A stretch of 64,000 nucleotides of DNA from Phormidium sp. FACHB-1136 (GTDB taxonomy: Bacteria; Cyanobacteriota; Cyanobacteriia; Phormidesmidales; Phormidesmidaceae): positions 1 through 64,000 of the forward strand of contig NZ_JACJRS010000022.1 in the NCBI RefSeq assembly GCF_014697375.1, read 5' to 3'. Below, piece after piece: positions 16,879-26,302 of the stretch (positions within the stretch are counted from its first letter, which is position 1; every line of letters starts with the position of its first letter). Below the pieces are notes generated by a model that did no database searches, was not told the origin of the DNA, and saw nothing but the letters and a program-made list of their open reading frames with translations. The translations under genes and the position numbers were made by a program.

Positions 16879-18750
16879 TCAAAAGGGCACTGGGGCGGTG
16901 AAGGTCAGGGAGGTTTTGTGGTGAGGATGGAGGATCGTCAGGGCTTTGGCATGGAGATGGAGCCGTTGGGACTCGGCCTCCTCGGAGTATTGGCCTTGGC
17001 CATAAAGGGCATCTCCTCGAATCGGCGCATTGAGCCCCTGGGGATGGGCGGCATGAACCCGCAGTTGATGGGTGCGTCCGGTGTGGGGAATGAACTCAAC
17101 ACGGGTAAGGTCATCGCCTTGAGCCAGCATGTCAAAGTAGGTTTGGCTAGGCTTGCCCTGGTGCCAATCCACCCGCTGCCGAGGTGAGTTGTGGGGGTCG
17201 GGGCTAAGGGGGAGGCCAATCCAGCCGCTCGTCTGGGTGAGGCGTCCTTCTAGCAGCGCTTCATAGACTTTTTTGACCTGACGCTGGGCAAACTGCTGGC
17301 TGAGGTAGCGGTGACTATCGGCGGTGCGGGCCAACACGAGAATTCCAGAGGTGGCCTGATCCAAACGGTGTACGGGCTGGAGGTTGTCCCCATCTGGCAA
17401 GGCCAACCGCAGCCGAGACAACACACTATCTTGCCGATCCCCGTAGCGACCGGGCACCGACAGCAGCCCAGCGGGCTTATCCACCACCACTAGCCAGTTG
17501 TCTCGATAAACAATCGGGACATCCCAATTCACAGGGACCGGAATAGAGGTCGGGGCGCATCCAGAAACAGATCTAGCCACAGAACCCGCCGACAGCCCCG
17601 CCAGCAGAAACCCCAAAATCGGCTGACAGCGTTCCTCGCAGGCTCCATAAAAGTGGCCAGATTGCCGATCTCCCAACGGTGGCCCCCACCAAAATTCTGC
17701 CAGGGCCAGGGGTTGTAAGCCGTGCTGAGCCGCATAGTGCAAGAGTTTGGGGGCGCAGCAATCCCCCGTGCCTGTGGGTAGGCCGCTGGGCTGTTCTAGG
17801 GCTTGAATGTCTGCCAGGGTGAGAGAATCTCCGGCAAAGTTGGTAAGCCGATAGGCCGCGTGCATATCCGCCTGAAGTTTTTGAGACAAGGCCCGTCGCT
17901 GCCATTTTAGAGTTTGCCTTTCAGCATCCGCTGCCTGAATTGTTGCGGCGAGGGCATCCAACGCTGCGGCCCGGTTTCGCTTGAAGTCGCGCTTTTCGGC
18001 CTTGTCGCCCCGACTGGCTTGATCCAAATCCGCTAGGGCCGTCGCTAATGCCTCACCGCTGAGGGTGGCCATCAGGTGCTGTCGTTGCTGTGCCCGATCT
18101 TCCCGCCGTTGCTGATGGCGTTGGTTCAACGCTTGACGCTGTTGGTCAAAGTTCGCGCCTAGACGAGCGTAGGTCTCCCGCTCTGGTAGGGTTTGCAGGG
18201 TATGTAGACGGGTTTTGATGCGGTGCAACTGGTCGAGGGTTTGGGCTTCTTGAAGGGCGACTTGCTCTCGACCCGGAATCGGCGGCACCCACCCCGGACG
18301 ATGGGCCTGCCCCCGCCACAATCCAGAGAAGGCTTTTAGGACGCCGATTTGACGTTCAAGCTGGCCCTCACCCCCAGCCCCTCTCCCACGGGGAGAGGGG
18401 GACCGGAAGCGATCTTCTTCAAAGTCTCTCTCCCCGTGAGAGAGGGATTTAGGGTGAGGGCTATCCCATTCAGGGGCACTCAGGCCAGGACTTTTCACCA
18501 ACAGTACGCCGTACATTTTGCCTTCACCCAAGGCTTGGGGGTCGGTGGCGAGGGCATCCATTAACCCCTGGGCGGCGACTTTGGCCAGGGTTGTGCGGGG
18601 GAGATGGTAGTCATATCCCGTACGAGGACAGCGGCCTTCGTAGCGGTAATCCCAGACATCGGGCTGGGCCGGAACCGCCGCCACAAAGGCCGATAAGGGA
18701 TACAGACAACCTTTCATCGGAACGCCACAATGATCACGACTGTCTTCCAT
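16879..18750 (-). CDS. RluA-family pseudouridine synthase, long cyanobacterial form
   Basis: The C-terminal 220 residues are a full RluA catalytic domain: VIVYRDNWLVVVDKPAGLLS, the active-site motif HRLDQATSGILVLART with the catalytic Asp, and the conserved PHTGRTHQLRVHAAHPQGL. It should make pseudouridine in 23S rRNA or tRNA. The N-terminal 400 residues include a long, highly charged Gln/Arg/Ala-rich coiled-coil and a Cys-containing segment; this long form is typical of cyanobacteria. A 96-bp dispersed hairpin repeat (18365-18460) sits in the coding region in frame and adds 32 residues without a stop. The start is uncertain: ATGs at 18795, 18750 and 18717 are all in frame and none has a good ribosome site; I use 18750. 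Confidence 0.88.
   Translation of the reverse strand: MEDSRDHCGVPMKGCLYPLSAFVAAVPAQPDVWDYRYEGRCPRTGYDYHLPRTTLAKVAAQGLMDALATDPQALGEGKMYGVLLVKSPGLSAPEWDSPHPKSLSHGERDFEEDRFRSPSPRGRGAGGEGQLERQIGVLKAFSGLWRGQAHRPGWVPPIPGREQVALQEAQTLDQLHRIKTRLHTLQTLPERETYARLGANFDQQRQALNQRHQQRREDRAQQRQHLMATLSGEALATALADLDQASRGDKAEKRDFKRNRAAALDALAATIQAADAERQTLKWQRRALSQKLQADMHAAYRLTNFAGDSLTLADIQALEQPSGLPTGTGDCCAPKLLHYAAQHGLQPLALAEFWWGPPLGDRQSGHFYGACEERCQPILGFLLAGLSAGSVARSVSGCAPTSIPVPVNWDVPIVYRDNWLVVVDKPAGLLSVPGRYGDRQDSVLSRLRLALPDGDNLQPVHRLDQATSGILVLARTADSHRYLSQQFAQRQVKKVYEALLEGRLTQTSGWIGLPLSPDPHNSPRQRVDWHQGKPSQTYFDMLAQGDDLTRVEFIPHTGRTHQLRVHAAHPQGLNAPIRGDALYGQGQYSEEAESQRLHLHAKALTILHPHHKTSLTFTAPVPF
18365..18460. repeat. 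Dispersed double-hairpin repeat, in frame within rluA-type gene
   Basis: A 96-bp element that begins CCCTCACCCCCAGCCCCTC and ends GATTTAGGGTGAGGG, so its ends are inverted repeats of each other (CCCTCACCC / GGGTGAGGG). Inside are two strong hairpins, CCCCTCTCCC-ACG-GGGAGAGGGG and a CTCTCTCCCCGTGAGAGAG type stem. Related copies lie at 30337 and 39656. It is exactly 32 codons long and keeps the host gene open. Confidence 0.85.
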
Positions 18751-19027
18751 CACAGTAGACCATCTTTTAGAACTGGGTCTTTGGAACTGGGGCATCTGGA
18801 CTTAGCGAGATGGGGCCGAACCACGGCTTTGCCCCAACCGCATCAAACCGTTGCTAGCTATCGTAGGTTCCCAGCTATCGCGGGGAGAGCCAGTATGTCA
18901 AGTTCTCTAACACAATGACACCTTGGGCTATCAATCTGGGTGTTCTAGAAAAAGGATGTATTTGCCATTAGCCGGATATTTGCCGTCATCGAGATTTGTC
19001 GTAGCCCTTTACAGGAGAGTAAACCCC

Positions 19028-19783
19028 ATGGCCATCCTCACACACCCTTGGTCAAAACGCCTTACCGTTGGCGCTAGCGTCGCGATGCTTACCCTAGCCA
19101 CCGGAAGTAGCCTCGCTCCCTTGGCCCAGGCCGATGAACCCGCCATCCCTGCCCCTGAACCCACAGCAGAGGGCGATCCCCCGGCCACAGAGGAAACGGC
19201 GGCGTCCTTCTTTGCCTGTCAAATGCATAATGGCCGTCCCACGGTCATGTATGCCCCCAACAACCAGCCCGGACAGAGGTATCCCTGGGCGGTGCCCCAA
19301 GACATGGGCACCGCATGGCCTGCCCAGCGCCGCTGCGAAGCCATTAGCGCCCGCCTAGAGTCCTATCGGCCCGATGGGCTGCTCACCCTGGATACGGGTC
19401 TGGAAAACGGTTACAACACCGTCTGCGTCACCACCGAATCGGTGCCCGGTTGCCGCATTGTCTTCACGGTGCCGCCTGGGCAGGATCCTGTCCTCACCCG
19501 AGACCAAGTGTTTGGCAACCTCGCCAGCGCTGACCAGGGCCGCACCACCGAGGGCGTCAACACCCTGGTAGACGGTAACCGCAACAATATTCTCGACCAG
19601 ATTGGCACTATTCTGGGTCAGCCATCGGGCAGTTCGGGATCCACGGTGAGCGGCGGTGGCATTTACCTACGGCCCTTCCTCGCCCCCTCCGATGGTGGCA
19701 CTGGGGCAAGGCTGACGGGGGGAGGATCCGTGTCTCCGCAGCCAGCGGGTGGACGCCCCCTCAACCCCGATAGCTTCCGCTAA
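19028..19783 (+). CDS. COP23 domain secreted protein
   Basis: A 251-residue protein starting at the ATG at 19028, which has AGGAGAG 8 bases ahead; it begins with a signal peptide (KRLTVGASVAMLTLATGSSL, cleavage near AQA-DE). The mature domain matches COP23, the circadian oscillating protein 23 family of cyanobacteria: FFACQMHNGRPTVMYAPNN, then the PAQRRCEAISARLESYRPDG region and VCVTTESVPGCRIVFTVPPGQD. The four cysteines at expected spacing probably form disulfides. The C-terminus is Gly/Ser/Pro-rich. COP23 was described as a membrane-associated, clock-controlled protein in Cyanothece; its role is unknown. The frame is open upstream to 18923, but the ribosome site and signal peptide favour 19028. 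Confidence 0.85.
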   Translation: MAILTHPWSKRLTVGASVAMLTLATGSSLAPLAQADEPAIPAPEPTAEGDPPATEETAASFFACQMHNGRPTVMYAPNNQPGQRYPWAVPQDMGTAWPAQRRCEAISARLESYRPDGLLTLDTGLENGYNTVCVTTESVPGCRIVFTVPPGQDPVLTRDQVFGNLASADQGRTTEGVNTLVDGNRNNILDQIGTILGQPSGSSGSTVSGGGIYLRPFLAPSDGGTGARLTGGGSVSPQPAGGRPLNPDSFR

Positions 19784-19785
19784 TC

Positions 19786-20337
19786 CTAGGGCATCAACAT
19801 GCCAGCCGCACCGCCCAGGGTGAGGCCCATCATCCCCACCAGAGCCAACACGCTGCGCATCTGACGGAGGGACAAACGGCGGATCAGGTGATCGCCGAGT
19901 CGGGTTGTGGCCCACCGACAAGCCAGGGCCACCGCCACCGCCCCTAAGCTACAGAGAATCACCTGACCCAGGGTGCTGGGGATGGTGATGTCATCGATCT
20001 GGTCGCTGCCGAGGTAGTTCATGGCCACGGCTAGGGGCAGGACAAGCCCCAGGGCGGCAAGCAGTTGGAGGATGCCTGACCCCAGGCGGGCCGACCAACC
20101 CCGATCCCCTGCTGCCACTAGGGAAATCGCCCATAGGTGCAACCCTAGGGCGACCACAACCAGGGGCCACAGCCAGGGTGCTGGGGGCAGGGCCGTTACC
20201 AAAAAGCCCGCCAGACCGTAGATCAACGCACAGATCAGCACAAACCCTGCCCCCGAACTCCGGCGACGACGACCGGACAGGATGTTGGCGTTCGGGCGCA
20301 GGTTTGGACGGGGCAATCGTTGGGATAAACGATTCAT
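19786..20337 (-). CDS. Four-helix membrane protein of unknown function
   Basis: A 183-residue protein with a basic N-terminal tail (about 30 residues, with a GRRRRSS cluster) and four to five hydrophobic helices: FVLICALIYGLAGFLVTAL, WLWPLVVVALGLHLWAI, GILQLLAALGLVLPLAVAM and a C-terminal VLALVGMMGLTLGGAAGML. I do not recognise the family. It is the only gene between the convergent COP23 gene (2 bp between stops) and the divergent ZIP-like gene at 20432. Confidence 0.65.
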   Translation of the reverse strand: MNRLSQRLPRPNLRPNANILSGRRRRSSGAGFVLICALIYGLAGFLVTALPPAPWLWPLVVVALGLHLWAISLVAAGDRGWSARLGSGILQLLAALGLVLPLAVAMNYLGSDQIDDITIPSTLGQVILCSLGAVAVALACRWATTRLGDHLIRRLSLRQMRSVLALVGMMGLTLGGAAGMLMP

Positions 20338-20431
20338 GGCAAGTTAAAAAACCAATAAAATCCTAGGCTCTAGTGTGCCAGGAAGCGGGGCGTTCTGGAG
20401 TAATCTTGATACAGCCCTGTGAATCTCGCCA

Positions 20432-21709
20432 ATGAGTGCTCCCTTAACTGCCCTGACCCAAGGGTTACTTGCTGCCTCTAGCCTTTTGGTGGGGGCCATT
20501 TTGGGCATTGGCTGGCAGCCCGGACGAGCCTTTACCGCAGCAATTATGGCCTTTGGCAGCGGTACCCTTATCTCCGCCATTGCCTTTGATATCACCCTGC
20601 CTGTTTTTCAAAGCAGCGGCTTTTGGCCCCTCGTGGCGGGCTTTGCCCTGGGGGGCACCCTGTTCACAGTGATTGTCAACTACATCGACAACCAGGGCGG
20701 ATTTATCCGGCACCCCTCCTCTTCTCGCCGCTTTTTGTATCACCATCGCCAGGAGGAAGCCTCCGAGGTGCTAGACCGGGTGGAGCACATCGAGATGCTC
20801 CACAGCCTTTCCCCCTCGGAAATGCAGGCGATTATCCCGCTGCTCAAGCCCCTTTTCGTGGAGCCAGGGACAATTCTTTGCCGGGAGGGGGCACCGGGCA
20901 ATGCCATGTTTTTGATTGTGGATGGCGATGCCGAAATTTACAAAGGCTCCAAACTGATGGCGGAGCTGGGGGCGGGGGAAATGTTCGGGGAAATGGCCCT
21001 GCTGACCGGGGAGGAACGATCGGCCACGGTGATCGCCAAGACACCTATGGAACTGTACGAACTGGGCAAGGTAGATTTTGACGCCATGCTCACCCATTCC
21101 CCCCAAATGGCCAGCGGCCTCAGCCGGATTTTGGCCCGACGGCTGCGAGAAACTACCCAATCCACTGCCCGCTTCAAGCCCGCTGAGGACGACCACTGGC
21201 GGCAGCGAGTGCTAGACAGTGTGGAGGTGGATATCCCCATCTCCGAGCAGCAGTTTAAGGAACTGGCCCAAAGCTCGGCCCCCCTGGCCATTCTGGTAGG
21301 CACCCTGATCGACAATATCCCCGAAGCCCTGGTAATTGGTTTTAATGCTGGGATGGGGCACGTGGGCGGGTCTTTTTTGCTGGCGGTGTTTATTTCCAAC
21401 ATCCCCGAAGCCATGTCCAGTTCCCTGGGCATGAAGCACGCGGGCACCTCCTCCAAACGCATCCTTGGCCTGTGGGCTGGGGCCGTATTGCTCAGTGGCC
21501 TCATGGCCCTCCTGGGTAGCCTGATGGTGGGTGTGATCTCCCCCTGGATGGTGGATGTGGCCCAGGCCACCGCTGGCGGTGCCATCCTCGCCATGGTCGC
21601 CAGCACCATGATGCCCGAAGCCTACGAAATGGGCGGCGGCTCGGTCACCTTTTCCACCATTGCCGGGTTCCTGATTAGCTTCTGGATGGCCTCCCCCGCC
21701 TTCCGGTAG
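20432..21709 (+). CDS. ZIP-like metal transporter with an inserted cyclic-nucleotide-binding domain
   Basis: A 425-residue membrane protein whose N-terminal ~90 residues hold three helices of ZIP type (ASSLLVGAILGIGW, IMAFGSGTLISAIAFD, LVAGFALGGTLFTVIVNYID). A soluble insert at about residues 100-250 is a complete cNMP-binding domain: LKPLFVEPGTILCREGAPGN, MFLIVDGDAEIY, GEMFGEMALLTGEERSATVIA. The C-terminal ~150 residues return to the membrane with TLIDNIPEALVIGF and ASTMMPEAYE, which occupy the places of the ZIP HNxPEG and HE motifs. His is replaced by Asp and Pro at these sites, so metal choice may differ. Cyclic nucleotide control of transport through the loop is inference. Confidence 0.8.
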   Translation: MSAPLTALTQGLLAASSLLVGAILGIGWQPGRAFTAAIMAFGSGTLISAIAFDITLPVFQSSGFWPLVAGFALGGTLFTVIVNYIDNQGGFIRHPSSSRRFLYHHRQEEASEVLDRVEHIEMLHSLSPSEMQAIIPLLKPLFVEPGTILCREGAPGNAMFLIVDGDAEIYKGSKLMAELGAGEMFGEMALLTGEERSATVIAKTPMELYELGKVDFDAMLTHSPQMASGLSRILARRLRETTQSTARFKPAEDDHWRQRVLDSVEVDIPISEQQFKELAQSSAPLAILVGTLIDNIPEALVIGFNAGMGHVGGSFLLAVFISNIPEAMSSSLGMKHAGTSSKRILGLWAGAVLLSGLMALLGSLMVGVISPWMVDVAQATAGGAILAMVASTMMPEAYEMGGGSVTFSTIAGFLISFWMASPAFR

Positions 21710-21813
21710 GTCAGGCAGAATGGAGGACAACCCTCCGGCTTGTCATGGAGACGGCTACGTTGGTTGTGCTACGCATTTCTGCCGAACTTCCTAGCGAATG
21801 TCTACCAGACTTC

Positions 21814-22371
21814 CTAGCGATCAAAGCTGGCGATGCGACGGGCCGCTCCAATGCTTTGTTCCGCTGGGCCAAAGGTGAGTTCGAGGGCCTGCTGGTCGGC
21901 ATAGGCACGACTGGCCTCGCGGTAGACGCTGCGGCTGGTGGGTAGGGTGCGGCGCTGGCCATCGTAGTCAAAGGTGATGGCGTAATCCACGTCCTTTTGC
22001 AGTAGGGGATCGGTGCGTCGTTCCATAGATTCCTGTTTACGATCCTCTAGCTCATCGGCGGTGGGACGGGGCGGCAGGGCAGGCCACCACAGACCCTCAT
22101 CATCGGGGCCAGTCACCGCGCCTTCAGGGCGCACCCCATTGCGATTGACCAAACTGGTAGATTCAAAGGTTTCTCGGCGAATGGTGCGCTGTTGGTCAAA
22201 GCTGCGGGCATATTCCACCTGCCAGGTATAGGTGACGGTGGCCATGGCTTCGTAGGTGCCCGTGGTGATGGTGTTGCCCGTGGCGGGATAGGTTTCGCAC
22301 CCAGCGATTAGCCCTACACTAAGGGCCAAAGCACTGAGGCGAGGGAGCCAAGCAAAGGTGAGGGTGGGCAT
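21814..22371 (-). CDS. Putative lipoprotein of unknown function
   Basis: A 185-residue protein with a signal peptide whose hydrophobic core (LPRLSALALSVGLIAGC) ends in a clear lipobox (LIAG-C), so it should be lipidated and kept at the cell envelope. The mature part is polar and begins with a Thr-rich segment (ETYPATGNTITTGTYEAM), then a strand-rich stretch with YTWQVEYARS, and a helical charged C-terminus. I do not recognise the family. Gene starts 137 bp from the end of the RTX gene, on the same strand downstream of it, so read-through from that gene is possible. Confidence 0.68.
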   Translation of the reverse strand: MPTLTFAWLPRLSALALSVGLIAGCETYPATGNTITTGTYEAMATVTYTWQVEYARSFDQQRTIRRETFESTSLVNRNGVRPEGAVTGPDDEGLWWPALPPRPTADELEDRKQESMERRTDPLLQKDVDYAITFDYDGQRRTLPTSRSVYREASRAYADQQALELTFGPAEQSIGAARRIASFDR

Positions 22372-22507
22372 GGTTAGGCCGTTGGTAGGGGAACACGACT
22401 CAAGGCATACTCCACCAATAGTACCGTTTAGGCAGTAAGACCTGGATTATCACTTCCTCGTCTTGAGTGATCATCCAGGCTTGCTAAAAATCAACCTAAT
22501 CAAGCTC

Positions 22508-25500
22508 TTAGCCAAACATAGCGAGAAGAGAACTAGTGGATGAAGGTAGATTGGACATGAAGGAGTTTCCAGTTAATTGATTTGCCTGTGTCCAATCAAG
22601 TCTTGCAAGAATGTCATCAGATCCAGCAAGGCTGATTTGGGTGAAGAAGGTGCTGCCACTATAGACTTGAGAAATAGTCAGTTGATCGATTTGCAGTCCT
22701 TCAACTAGTCCGAGTTTGTCTTTACCAACTTCAAAGTTCTTGATCCTATCAAATCCATCTCCAGTGTTAAGAATGAAGAGGTCTCGGCCACTGCCACTGT
22801 AAATGGTGTTGTTGCCTGTTCCTCCATGGATTAAGTTGTCACCTTCGCTGGCGTAGATGAGGTCATCGCCACCGCCAGTTGAGATAAAGTCGCGTCCCGA
22901 TCCTGCATACACAGTATCGTTACCATCTTGGGTGACAACAATATTTTTGCCTTCGCTAGCAAAGATGCGGTTACTTCCGGCACCTGCGTAAATGATGTCT
23001 GCGACAGAGCCGCCATAGATAAGGTCGTCGCCAGAGCCAGCGGTAATGGTGTTTTCGCCTTCGCTGGCATAGATTTCATTATTGCCGTTGCCGACGAAGA
23101 TGATGTCAACGTTTGCGCCACCATACACCTTATTATTTCCATTACCTAGACTAATGGAACTCCTACCTTCTCCGGCATAGACGGCGTTGTTACCATGGCC
23201 TAGGGTGATGAAATCAGTGCCCGACCCCGCGTAGACTGTGTTGTTGCCGTTGGCCGCAAAGATAGAGTTGTTGCCCTCGCCTGCGTTGAGAATGTTGTCT
23301 CCAATCCCGCCGTCGAGGTAGTCGTTGCCCTCGCCGCCTTCCAAGGTATCGTCGTGGTCGCCACCGTACAGATAGTCATCACCCTGTCCGCCACGTAAAA
23401 TGTCTTTACCGATGCCGCCAAAGAGTTGGTCGTTGCCATCTTCGCCTTGCAGGGTATCGTTGCCATCTAAGCCTGTGAGAACGTTGTTGCCTTCGTCGCC
23501 AATCAGGAAGTCGTCGTAGTTAGAACCTTCAAGGTTTTCAATCGAGATGAATGTGTCGCCTGTGGCATCGCCGATCCAGCCGTTTTTAGCCATGAGGCTA
23601 GCCGCAACACCAGAAGTGGCCGTGATGTAGGAAGCGGTGTCGTTACCACTGCCGCCATCGAGAATATCGGAGGGCCAACCGGAACCAGTGCCGCCAACTA
23701 GGTAGTCGTCGCCGCTGCCACCGTGGATTTCGTCGTTGCCGCTTTCCCCAAAGAGGCGGTCACTTCCCTCTTTCCCATCAATGATGTCATTGCCACTGCC
23801 ACCCAGGATCGTGTTGGCTTGGCTATCTCCGGTGAGGCGATCAGCGAACTGAGAACCAATGATGTTTTCAATGTTTCTTAGCGTATCAAGTCCGTCAATG
23901 CCATCAAATCCTGTCCCTTGAGAAAGGTCAACCGATACACCAATGTTGGAGCTATTAGATGAGCGACGGTAGCTGACCGTATCAATGCCATCGCCACCAT
24001 CCAGAGTGTCGTCACCGCCGTTACCGATGAGGAGGTCATTGCCAGCCAATCCTGCAATAGCATTGTTTTGGCTGTTGCCGATCAGAATGTCATTGAAGGT
24101 AGAACCAAGAATTCCTTCCAGATTCAACAATGTATCGATTGTCCCGTAACCATCTTGCGCTTTTCCGGCTGCGATTGAAAATGAGGGTTCTAAATCTAAG
24201 AAGTAACTCTGGTGACTATATCCAGTGGTTACATCAATATTAACCACTACTCCTTTGGGAGAGTTGAGATAAGCCACTACATCAATATCACTACCGCCGT
24301 CGATAGTGTCGCTTCCAGCTTCACCAATTAGTAGATCATTACCTGCACCACCATCAAGAAAATCGTCACCATCTTTGCTGGCTTCTCCCGCGTCACCACC
24401 ATACAAAATATCTCGACCTTCTCCACCATAGAGAAAGTCGCCTTGATTACCACCGTTCAGAACATCGTTACCATTGTCACCCCAGAGTTTATCAACGCCA
24501 TCACCTCCGTAAAGCTCATCTGCATTGTCACCGCCACGAAGTTCGTCACTGCCTTTATTTCCCAGCAGCTTGTCATCATTACTATCTCCGTAAAGAAAAT
24601 CACCTTGATCGCCACCACTGAGATAGTCGTTGCCAATCCCACCATGTAACTCGGCTGATACATTAGCAGAAACAATGATTTTGTCATTACCTGTGTCGGC
24701 AAACGCGACGATCTTGGCAACGTTGCTGTGAGAATCTTGTTGACCGAAGGCAGATACGCTCAAATTCGGATTGACGGTGAACTCTTCATCAATTGCATCC
24801 TTATTTACATTGCGTTTCGCGCGATCACTTTCTGCTCCCATATTGAGACGCAGTTCACGAGATGTCGAATCGTAAGTAGCTAGATTAGGCTTAAACTGCG
24901 AAGCATTTTCTGTTCCACTGCTACCGCCAAAAGTAAAGATGTTGATTCTCGGCCCAAACGGAAATTCGTATCTTTCAACTAGTTTTTCGTAATCACCTGT
25001 AATAGCGCCTAGAAAAGCCTTGACTGGATTCAAAGTTATATGCTGTGCATATCCAGTTAATCCTGCGGTAACCTCACCTTTTACGTTGAAATTAACGCTA
25101 CTGAATCCGTTAGACAATTCAGCGTAGCGTACCTGTGAACCTTGACCGGGGAGAAAAAATTCAACATCACCCGTAACATCGAATTTTACTGATGCTTTAG
25201 CAACATTCTCTATCCCGACGTTAGCAGATGCGTAAAGTTCCGAGTCAAGATTGAAGATTGCCTTACTACGATCAAGATAAAACCCGTTTAACAAGTTGTT
25301 ACTAGTAATACCAAAAGAGTCGTAACCAATCGTTAAGCCAGGACTTCCAAAACTGATTTTTGCTCCAAGCTCAGCATAAATTGGAACTGGAATTGGAACT
25401 GGAATTGGAATTATCTGCTCATATTTAAATTCAGCACTCAAGCCAGGAATCAAATACTCGATCAGCTTGACATCAGATTTGCCAAGAAAAAGATTAAATG

Positions 25501-26302
25501 CGGTAGTTGGTGTTTCAAGAAAGGGTAAGCTGAAACGATTCCCAGTTAGAGATTTTATCTTAGGGATAAATTCATTTAGACCTTGCTGTTTGAGTGGGTT
25601 GTTTGAAAAAGCTGAAGAGCTGATGATGTTACCATTTGCTGAGAGGCTAAACTCACCTAGATCAATGAAACCACTAGAAGCTGTCTGAGCCGATTCCACA
25701 GCTTCAGTAATGTCTTTGAAAGCCTTGATAGCATCTATCAGTCCTGTATCAATCTCCTTATCATATGTTTTGGCGAGAGTAAGAAGGTTAATCTCAATGC
25801 CGAAATCGTCCAGCCCAGGAATGTTTGTGCCTAGAACTTTAACAATGGGATCAAAAGGGCGCAATATGTCAGAGACAGGCTTGAAAAAAGGTTCAATCAA
25901 ATCATCAAAGAAAGAGCCAAGATCGAGCTGAACTTTCTTAAAGCCAGCAGATGTCTGAGAAGAGTTGGTCAGCGACCAGTCTAGATAAAAGTCGCCCTGA
26001 AGATTTGGCAGACCCTTATCAAAACCTGTCCTTAAAGTTTCATTGAGTTTGAATTTAAATTCACCATTTCCTTCACTAATGTAGTCGCGGACACCGAAAA
26101 TAGAGTCCAGTTGACTATCTAGACTACTAAGCGCTTGTTTGACGAGTACATCGTTAGAAGAAGATGTAATTTTCTCTTCTGCATCGTTAACTGCCTCAAC
26201 AAATTTAGAGAACTTGGGATTCTTTCCTAACGAAGTGTCTAGGCTTTTAAGTAACACCTCAAGATTCTGTAGCCCTTGGTCAATTTGCTGTGATAATGAC
26301 AT
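22508..26302 (-). CDS. RTX calcium-binding repeat protein, type I secretion substrate
   Basis: A 1264-residue secreted protein. The first ~550 residues are non-repetitive, with no recognised domain, beginning with a helical region and then strand-rich segments including a Pro/Ile repeat (IIPIPVPIPVPI). From about residue 550 to 1200 come many GGxGxDxL nonapeptides that form calcium-bound beta-rolls, first in classical form (GGDGVDKLWGDNGNDVLNGG) and then as a variant (GNGNNxVYAGxGxD). The last ~60 residues (DDILARLDWTQANQLTGN) resemble the uncleaved type I secretion signal of cyanobacterial RTX proteins. GGAGG stands 6 bases before the ATG. The gene is visibly AT-richer than its neighbours. 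The exporter and adaptor are encoded divergently at 27338-32025, 1 kb away. Confidence 0.9.
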   Translation of the reverse strand: MSLSQQIDQGLQNLEVLLKSLDTSLGKNPKFSKFVEAVNDAEEKITSSSNDVLVKQALSSLDSQLDSIFGVRDYISEGNGEFKFKLNETLRTGFDKGLPNLQGDFYLDWSLTNSSQTSAGFKKVQLDLGSFFDDLIEPFFKPVSDILRPFDPIVKVLGTNIPGLDDFGIEINLLTLAKTYDKEIDTGLIDAIKAFKDITEAVESAQTASSGFIDLGEFSLSANGNIISSSAFSNNPLKQQGLNEFIPKIKSLTGNRFSLPFLETPTTAFNLFLGKSDVKLIEYLIPGLSAEFKYEQIIPIPVPIPVPIYAELGAKISFGSPGLTIGYDSFGITSNNLLNGFYLDRSKAIFNLDSELYASANVGIENVAKASVKFDVTGDVEFFLPGQGSQVRYAELSNGFSSVNFNVKGEVTAGLTGYAQHITLNPVKAFLGAITGDYEKLVERYEFPFGPRINIFTFGGSSGTENASQFKPNLATYDSTSRELRLNMGAESDRAKRNVNKDAIDEEFTVNPNLSVSAFGQQDSHSNVAKIVAFADTGNDKIIVSANVSAELHGGIGNDYLSGGDQGDFLYGDSNDDKLLGNKGSDELRGGDNADELYGGDGVDKLWGDNGNDVLNGGNQGDFLYGGEGRDILYGGDAGEASKDGDDFLDGGAGNDLLIGEAGSDTIDGGSDIDVVAYLNSPKGVVVNIDVTTGYSHQSYFLDLEPSFSIAAGKAQDGYGTIDTLLNLEGILGSTFNDILIGNSQNNAIAGLAGNDLLIGNGGDDTLDGGDGIDTVSYRRSSNSSNIGVSVDLSQGTGFDGIDGLDTLRNIENIIGSQFADRLTGDSQANTILGGSGNDIIDGKEGSDRLFGESGNDEIHGGSGDDYLVGGTGSGWPSDILDGGSGNDTASYITATSGVAASLMAKNGWIGDATGDTFISIENLEGSNYDDFLIGDEGNNVLTGLDGNDTLQGEDGNDQLFGGIGKDILRGGQGDDYLYGGDHDDTLEGGEGNDYLDGGIGDNILNAGEGNNSIFAANGNNTVYAGSGTDFITLGHGNNAVYAGEGRSSISLGNGNNKVYGGANVDIIFVGNGNNEIYASEGENTITAGSGDDLIYGGSVADIIYAGAGSNRIFASEGKNIVVTQDGNDTVYAGSGRDFISTGGGDDLIYASEGDNLIHGGTGNNTIYSGSGRDLFILNTGDGFDRIKNFEVGKDKLGLVEGLQIDQLTISQVYSGSTFFTQISLAGSDDILARLDWTQANQLTGNSFMSNLPSSTSSLLAMFG

